Source of the DNA: Odontesthes bonariensis
Lineage: Eukaryota > Chordata > Actinopteri > Atheriniformes > Atherinopsidae
Assembly (NCBI RefSeq): GCF_027942865.1
Contig: NC_134525.1
Coordinates: 22,381,657 to 22,445,656 of the forward strand
Direction: 5' to 3'
Length of the DNA stretch: 64,000 nucleotides
This document shows positions 26,875 to 35,900 of this stretch, piece by piece (within the stretch, counting starts at the first letter, position 1; each line of letters opens with the position of its first letter). Under the pieces are notes generated by a model. It searched no databases. It was not told the DNA's origin and saw only the letters and a list, made by a program, of their open reading frames with translations. The position numbers were made by a program, and so were the translations under genes.

Positions 26875-29800
26875 GCTATCTAGCTATCTAGCTATTTTAC
26901 TTTCTGTGTGATACTTATTCTCACTGTTCACTTCATTTGAATTCCAGTGCAGTTGGATAGAAAAAGCTCTGCCCTGATTTCTGAATCTACAAAGCATCCA
27001 GGACCAAACTTAAAAGTTTCATATGTGGAGTACAGCTTTAGGATTTTGCAATATCAAAGAGAACATGATTTATTTTTTTAAAATAAATCCATGCTGTGAA
27101 GTGTAAGGCTCAGGTGAGTTGATGTTGATTGACCCAGATGCATCAAACAGGTGAGCAAGACTAAACACTGAAATCAGACAGTGATGTGTTTTAGTTGGGC
27201 TAAAATGCCTTGTTGATTATTAAAATAGCTGATTGTTCCAGTTCTAATGTACAGACACTGTTTGCAGTTTGTGACACAGTGTGCTTGAATTTCACATGAC
27301 ACAGAATTAAACCGGTGATAAAGAAAGAGAGATAAAACAGCTCAGAGGTCATCCGGGTTCACCGAGGGCCAGTGTTGGGAGTAACGGCATTTAAGTATAA
27401 CGGCGTTACTAACGGCGTTGTTTTTCCAGTAACGGAGTAATCTAATTAATTACTTTCCCCATCGTTACAACGCCGTTATCGTTACTGAGAATATAAAGTG
27501 GCGCGTTACTAGGGCTGTCACGGTTACCGGTCTACACGGTAACCGCACTAAAATATTTTGACGGTGAGATAACCTTCTGAATTTCAAAACACGGTGTTAT
27601 TTCGGTTGGTTACCTTACCGCACACCGTTACACCGGGAGAGCTTTCATTTCCCTAATACTCCCACGGTTACACTGTATTACACTGTTACTGCGCTAAATA
27701 CTTTGCATTTCAAAACATAATGTTATCTAGGTGCGTTACTAGAGCTCTACACCGCATACGTGACACTTTCGAACGTTCGCGGGCGCCACTAGTCCGAGGT
27801 TCTTTTCTCACACTCTCTCACTTTAAGCATGGCAGCAGAAGAAGGAAGCCGCGATGGTACCATTTTTCCACCTTCTAAGCGCACAAAATCGGAAGTGTGG
27901 TCCTACTTTGGATATTTCAAAAACTCTGAGGGGCAACTGGTGGAGGACGGTGCCCCCGTGTGTAGGACATGCCGGCGGAACACTCACCTACGAGACCATC
28001 ACCCGCAGCTGCACAGCCAGCGCAAGGTATATTTGTTATATTAACACATAGTTTTAGCTGAAATGCTCGAAATAACTTTTGCCTTCGGGTAAAGGGGAAA
28101 TGTAACAATTATATCCGACTGTCAATAATGTTAAATCGTGATAATAATCATTTACATTACATTAACAATGCTCTAGTGTGTTCACCATTCTTAGATGGGC
28201 GCTAAACGGCATTCTAAGCTAAGTTGAATAGCCAAACTTTGATATGCCATGAGACAGTGAAAATAGTGCAGTGAAACACATTAATGATTAAGTTACTTCT
28301 GACTTTGGGTCAAGGGAAAATGCAACGATATACCCGATTGTCTATAATGTTAAACCTTGATATTAAATGTCAGTGTCGAAGCACGCCCACTGCTAGCATT
28401 TTAAAATGCATCCTACTGCGGTGCCATGCTCTATTCATTGGTAGCTAGTGCACTACTAAACGCCATTCTAAGGCGCTAAACAGCTTAGTTCTCATACAGT
28501 ACTGGCTTCTTGCTTACTCGCTCATGGAACGTTCGCTAAATGTTCCCGCGGGTTTATCCTAACTTTCTTTCGCCACGGTGAAATGGAACATAACACACGG
28601 CAATGTTGAGTCAGTTGAAGACTTGAGTCAGTGACAGACAGCCACGCTTGGTTTTAATTTCAGTATAGCAGCAGCATTAATGAGTGATTAGTAGGTGCAT
28701 TTGACTTTTGAAGTTGTGGACCAACATCATTCCATGCCTGTGTCTCACTCGCCACGCGAGCAAGACGAGACCTTGCAATCACTGCAGACATCCCATCATA
28801 ACTAAATGGGTGCTGCGCTTTGTTTGTCTCACCAGGGGGCGGGGGGGACACGTTGATAGTAGATGCCAGTAGCCCTATTCTATTGCACATTGACTTATCT
28901 GGTCACCTTAATGTTAACACTAAAGAAAAAAAAAAATTACCGAGATAATATCGTAAACCGTGGTAATTTTGGTCACAATAACCGTGAGCCGAAAATTTCA
29001 CACCGTGACACCGCTACGCGTTACTACAATTTTGTTGTAGGCTTTCGGCTACACATCAGCTGCCTGGAGAGAGCAGGGATGGGGATGATGACATCGTTGC
29101 AAATGCGATGATGATTGGCTGTGTGGGCGGATGCCCTCCTCACGCTGTCTCACTGCCCGCGCTGACTACTACTGACAGCAACAATGGCGACGAGCCAGGG
29201 AAGTTCAAAGGTAGCGTTCTCTAACTGGAAGTACTGGAGCTACTTCTCACTCGTGGAGATAAAAGGCAAGAATGTGTATGTAACATGCACGCTATGCCCC
29301 AGGGAAAAAAACTTTATCCACGTCTGCCTCAAGTAACTCAAATCAAATGAAGCACCTTACATCAACCCCTGCGAATATGACACTTGTTGCTTCTGCAGCT
29401 GCTAACCCAACCCCAAGCCCAAATGCAGCTAGCGTGAGCCCCAGCGAAGGAGACGGAGCCACTCGAAAACAAACAACACTCGATTTTTCGGGTCAGAAAC
29501 AGGTGACCACCATCCCCATTTTATATTCAATATTTATGTTTTTATTTCTATGCATCATATGGCAGGCTGCAATCTATTGAGTTCAAATAAATACCAAATG
29601 TTCTAAATGACTGTATATAGTGTTTTTATTCTTCAATAAGTTAATATAAACATATTTGATGTTAAAGATGTTATAGAACGTAACAGCGTTATAGAACATA
29701 AAAAATAACGCCACAGTTACTTTGCTGAGTAACTAATTACTTTTACAATGTGGTAACTGAGTTACTAACTCAATTACTTTTTGGGAGCAGTAACTAGTAA

Positions 29801-29916
29801 CTGTAACTAATTACTTTTTAAAAGTAACTTGACCAACACTGCCGATGGCTGCCATACACCACAGATTAAAACTAAACTCGTCCCATAACCTGCCGCAGGA
29901 GTCCATTCAAATGTAG

Positions 29917-29962
<46 letters not shown>

Positions 29963-32900
29963 ACACATTTGCCTTCAGAAAACATTAATCTTTGTGTTTG
30001 AGGTGAGAGTAAGAGCCGTCATGACTGCTTGTGAAAACTCTTCTCCTGTTTATATTAGTTCATTAATTATCAAAGTCATGCAGCCTTGTGTGTTAAAGTG
30101 TCAGCTCTCATGTGCCTCCATAATCCTTCTCCCCACTTGCTCCCTCCTTTCTGTCTGCCTCCCCTTTTTGAGCTCCAGATAGGGTTTTAAGAAGCACGGG
30201 ACCCACAGGCCTTCAAGTCCCTCTGATCTGAAACACAAGCACATTTTGGCCAATCTGAATTCTATAATCAAACCTTGCGGTATTAAAAAAAAACTTCTTT
30301 AATTACTCATTAATTTTGACAAATGCTGGCACTATCCTTATTAACCGGAATTGTCCAAACAACAGAATTCAAAATGTTTCATTTATCCATTTGCTCACTT
30401 TCTACCATTTATCTACAGTTGGAGTGCAGAAAAATTCCTGTAGCGGATTAGATGTATAATTTCACAAAGTGGATGTATGAAGAAAATCTCTGACAGAAAT
30501 CAATCAGGAGGCGTCTGTTCACATGATAATTCCTGAAGCTATCTTTTGAAATGTCGCTTCATTACAAAACCAGTTCATTAACTAGTGTTTATTCATCTGT
30601 TGTCATTATTCTTTCATGTCAGCGAACATTAAACATGTTCATTTTTTAGATAAAGAAACGTTTTGCAATCCTGAGCCAAGTATTTTGGGATCTCTGTGGA
30701 ACAATATCCATCTTCCTTTGAAGAACTTGAAAGATGTTGATTGAGTTTCTTGTTCTGATATTTTTTTTGCAAACTGGGTGATCAGATAGATGCTAAAAAC
30801 AGTAGAATTCTGTGATACAAACTGATCTGAACTCTATTTCCCTCCATATAAAATGGCTTCAAAATATTAGGGTGAGCTCCAAGAGTCGACAGAAGCAGCT
30901 TCCTTTGGAGGGGCAGAACTGAGGCCGTCAATTTATATGTTATTGTTGCCATCACAGTGGTCACTGCAGCATCAGCTCAACAATGGATCAGAAGCATGAC
31001 ACAGACAGCCAAGAAAAACAGAGCTGGCTTTTTCACAATAGACACAGCAGTAAAAACAAGCAGCGTCACAGGGAGCCTTACAGAGAATCTTTAATTACAG
31101 GACGCTGGTTTGTGCACTGAGCGTTACATGTAGCACTGAGGTACAAAAACAAAACTCAGTGCTGAGTCAGAAAGCCCTGCCGGAAGTGTTTTCTGCACAG
31201 TACACAATCCTGACACTCTAAGTTTGCATACACAAAAGAGGAGAGCGAGCAGGCAGCTGTGGAAGAAACTCACTAAACAGTGACATGCTGTTCATCAAAA
31301 GTTTGGAAACGTATCATCTTCCAGGAATGACTGAATTGAATTTTCCACTTTTCTTTTTCTTTTCACTTTTTTGGATCTCCTTCATTTGCATCAACTCACA
31401 TCACTCAGGATTAGTTCATCATTCATTTATTCATCTTTCCATCTAAGACATCGTATGAGAAATAAATATCAGAAGAAATATTGTACCTCAGAACTCAATT
31501 CACTGAATGCATTTGCTTGAGATCAGTTACGATTACAATAAGAAAAGATTTTTACATTCACAACATCCACATATTATCCTCATTAGTTCATACCAATAAA
31601 CCTAAAACAAACATACATGGGGAAGCCGTGAATCTGTATGATTGTGTATAAATTCATTTGTAATCACAAAGCTTAAGAGCCAAATGTTGAATGCCCACAT
31701 CACACTTAGACAGTAAAATGCTCACAAAAAACCTTTTAGGTCTTTTACTTGCCTCCTATAATATTATTCAATACACTCCAAACACACTCACACACACCAT
31801 TAGGTCCATTAACCAGTTCGCCCACTGTGTGTGCAAAACTGTGTCACTCCATGGTAACAAAGGCCACTAGCATGTCCCTACATGCCCATGAGTTCTACTA
31901 TTTAATATCTATTTAATCAGGAACAATGTGGGGGTTCAGTTTCTTGGCCAAAAACACCTCGATGGGAATTCTGGAGAAGCCGAGGATCGAACAGCAGACC
32001 TTTCGGTTGGAAACTGTAGCTCCTGACCACAGCTTCTACCATTTAAAAGGATAAAAGGTTTTGATTCTGCCATATAGCAGAGTATGTTGAAACATATCTG
32101 TTAACTTTAACAATAAAACATGTACAACTAGCCACAAACAGTTGGAGGAAAACAATACACTAAGTGAAAATATCCTAAATAAACTTGTTTTCAGCCTTAA
32201 TGTTTTTACTCGGAAATTATCCCACAATACAGTTTTTAAACACCAAATCACAAAACTGAAAAAGATTGAAAACTGTATCTGAGCTGCAGTCATTCCTCAA
32301 GAAGACAACCATGCTGGAGGTGATTTTTCCTGTTTTTTGTCTGTTTGATAGCAAAATTAAACAAAAACTACAAAACCAGCCCAGTCTGACAAGAAACTGT
32401 GTAACAGGTCCACATGTCGAAAACGCAGAGTCATGACAATGTGCAAAGTAAAATGTTTCTGTGGCCAGGAAGTGTGGTAATTTTACTATTTTTCTACCTT
32501 TAATGAGAAACTGCACTGTTTTGCATGTGGGCGTAGGGAGGTTGTGTGGGATCACATTTCTGCTTGCTGAGGAGACATTACTGCCCCATCAGGAGGAAGC
32601 TTTTGTGCATGCTTTTATTGTGCACGTGACTGCTTTTCACATATTTGTCTTTTGGAGCCAATTAAATGCCAGGCCATGCATTTACAGATTTAAATGTGAG
32701 ATAACGTTTTTCAAAACTGGACCTGGAAGTGAGAAAAATGTGGAGACACAATGTAACAGCAGGTGTGACTGACGTACTTCGAGGTGTCCACTTGTGTTCG
32801 GATCAGTGAGGGAAGATGTTAATGGCAGGTCTGAAAAGAGCCTTTCAGTGCTGTTTGTTTACAGGAGGGGAGGAGACGTCTGACAGGAAAAAAAGACGCT

Positions 32901-35900
32901 GTGTTCAACAAGCTGACAGGAAACACCCTTTAAGCCTAAAAGGGTTGGGGGGGTCACTTTAACCCCTCTGCCATTAAGTCCAGCTTGTGTCACACAGAGT
33001 CAGTGTTGATTTGTGTGACAGAGTTTGCTTTGCTTTTCCAAACTCATGTCTGGGATTCAGAGGATCTTTCTTTAAGATAAAACTACAAAAAATATGTCTG
33101 ATGCATTTATCATTTTATTCGTCTTTCTGCTCTTAAACAGCGGAGGGAAGATGAAGTCTAGAAGAAAATGCGGACTAAAATAGTCAAATAAAAAAGCTGA
33201 GCAGGTAATGTGCTCCTCTAAAGCTGCTTCAGCCGGCACCACAGATGTACACCACAGACCACTGTAAGCCTCAACCCTCAAATCATCAACATTATAATCA
33301 GTTAACAGTTACATGGTCAAGGGTCAAAGCTGAAACCTTCTCTGTAAGATACACCCTGAAGCACAGGCTGTAATTTACTTGCAACATCTATCAAGCACAG
33401 ATATAAGCTCCGCCTCCTTGCAGGGTTTTTAATCTCACTGGTGTCTGTGAAGGTCTGGCCGCGCAAACCTAAATATTCTTAATGCACCATAAGTGGCAGA
33501 GCAGCGTGTAAAGCTGTGCAGATAATGACAAGCAGAGCAGGAAGTCAAAGGCAATGATTCAGAGCTGTAGACTGCAGCAGAACTGGGGCTGGGATCAGAT
33601 CCAAAACCACTGAAACCGACAAAAACCGACAAAACCCCAAAACCACCGCTGCTATTAAAAACCTACGATATGAGCAGCCTGCAGGCCGAGTACAAACAAG
33701 CATAATAACACAGCAGCTAAGGAGCCTGGATGGTGTTTTTACTCAGAGAAAGTTCGTGAATATAAAGTTGGAATACTTTGGGATGAAGAAGCAACAGCAA
33801 CACAGCAGTCATGACAGAAACATAAAGAAAAAGAGTGTTATGGGAGTCTGGACTCACGCGTTGCAGTAGGGTTTCTTGTCATAGCCTTTATAGTTCTTCA
33901 TGTTCAGGGTCATCTTGCAAACCTCGCAGTGGAAACATCCTTTGTGCCAGTTCTGAGGACACAGCACAAGCACAATCACAGTGGATTTGATGAGTCAGTT
34001 CAGACCTTATCATGAAAATCATGAAAAGAAAACAATATTTTACAGTTTGACCAAATAATTCAACTTCAAGGTTCATTTATGTTGTGTTTCTGGAGCTGTC
34101 GGATTTTGTTGCTGAGCTATCAGGGGATGACTTGGTTGTTAACACAAGACGCAAGTATGGAGGATTGATCTTCTAATAAGACACTGTCATGGATATCAGC
34201 AGATGGGGCACCGTCTCACTGTTCTGGAGTCTGATATGAGTGTTTTCTTTTGTTTTGGTCTGGTGTTCACACACAGCTGGGGTTGTTGTGTTGTCCTCAA
34301 ACTACATCTCACATGTAACATCACACAACAAGGATGCACTGAGCTTTTAGATGGCTGGATGTTCCAACATGTGGGAGTTCTATCACATGACCACACGATA
34401 ACAATTGAGCCATCTCCATGACAACAGAGCAGCTCCATCTGCAGCGTGGGAATGCGACTCAATGTGGCTGAAAGCTTCAGAAATACCATTTGTGTAAGTT
34501 TTTTTATAACCTCATTATAACTTAGTAAAGGGATCAGTTTAATAGGACGTGTTACTACATGTTAGTACTTGATCTAAACATGTAAAACACGCGATAAGAG
34601 GCTGAAAGTAAACTGACATTTGTGCTGACGAAACCATGACAGGCTGCAGAAAGTCAGCTCTGTTTGCTCATTCAAAAGCCTGTTCAGATCATCCTCCATC
34701 TGTTCTGCATCAGGATTACTTCAATCCTAAGAAAATGACTAAATTCTGTGTTTGAGATGTCAAAACAGACATTTCACTTCTACATTAATCTACTTTACTT
34801 TACTGCAGTGAAAAAGCATGTCCAAAGTGATGATGAAAAATTAAAGGCTGGACTAGAATCCCACTGTTGGAGTCGATGGTAACCAAATATATTACACTTA
34901 TTGCAAACTTAACTTTACAGAAAGTTTTATTCTAAGACGTTTTTTTTTTTTTAAAGTATGTGACCCTTCTTATTTCTCACGGAAATCACGACTCACAAAT
35001 ATTAAAATGCTTAACAGCTAACCATCCCTGGATAAAAACCTCAGTGCCTGGATGCTTGAAATCCCTTTTCACCTTCTGAAACAATCCATGGCCTGGAAGA
35101 AGATGGGCACGTGTTCAGTTGTATTTTTAGATTTCAGATCCCTATCGTGAGGCTCTTCAAAAGCAGCAGCATCTAGTTATAGTTGTGTTTTGTTTTGGGT
35201 GACAGCTGCACCTGTCTTCCTCCAGAGCATGCCTTTCTGACGGTAAACTATTTTTTGGAACTCTAGATACATCCAATCATCCATCCATCCGTTCTATACC
35301 TGCCTCATCAGGTTCAGGGTGGCAGCTGGAGCCTATCACAGCTGTCTTACAGTGATAGACAGGCGACACACTGGACAGGTCGCCAGTTTAGACCAAACCC
35401 ATGTACTTTAAACTCCTAACCCTAACGATGATTGAAACTTTCCTCAAAGTTTGAGCATTCAGTTGACCTAATGAACTCCCTGGTGTGTTTGCAGGAAACA
35501 AAAGCAAAGTCATCCTAAAAGGAAAATCACAACACCAAATAATCTGAGAAGCAGTGTTTGGAAGTATCTTTCATCAAATGATGTAGTAATGTAGAAAGAT
35601 GAGGCAGATTGTTGACTTCCTATAATTGCAGCTGTCTTACTCTTTAATGACAACAAATCCGAGGATTCACCTGCAAGCTTTCCACCCAGGTGAGGAAGTG
35701 GAGGCGCCACATAAAAGCAAGTCAACATCGAGTGTCAGAGGCTAATGAAGATGCCCTCACCACCAAAATAGCGAGATTATTACACAAAGATGTACAGTTC
35801 ATTAGCATTGTGTCAAAAGAGTGGTTTCAGGAACCTTTGATGGATCTGAAGTCAAAATATATGCAGAAAGCACACTGGATGAATTCAACATGTCCTGTAA

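Larger units (their letters stand above)
27370..29841 (+). mobile_element. Outer hAT transposon (CAGTGTTGG ends), carrying a nested hAT
   Basis: The inverted ends CAGTGTTGG (27370-27378) and CCAACACTG (29833-29841) are flanked by ccgagggc and ccgatggc, an 8-bp hAT-type target duplication with one mismatch. Sub-terminal sequence is full of 'agtaac' repeats. It encodes only the BED-finger start of its transposase. A second hAT is inserted at 27510-29016, which leaves about 965 bp of the outer element. Confidence 0.9.

Noticed and set aside
29919..30182. 87-codon frame beginning with alternating Cys-Val
   Set aside because: It starts inside the (GT)n microsatellite.
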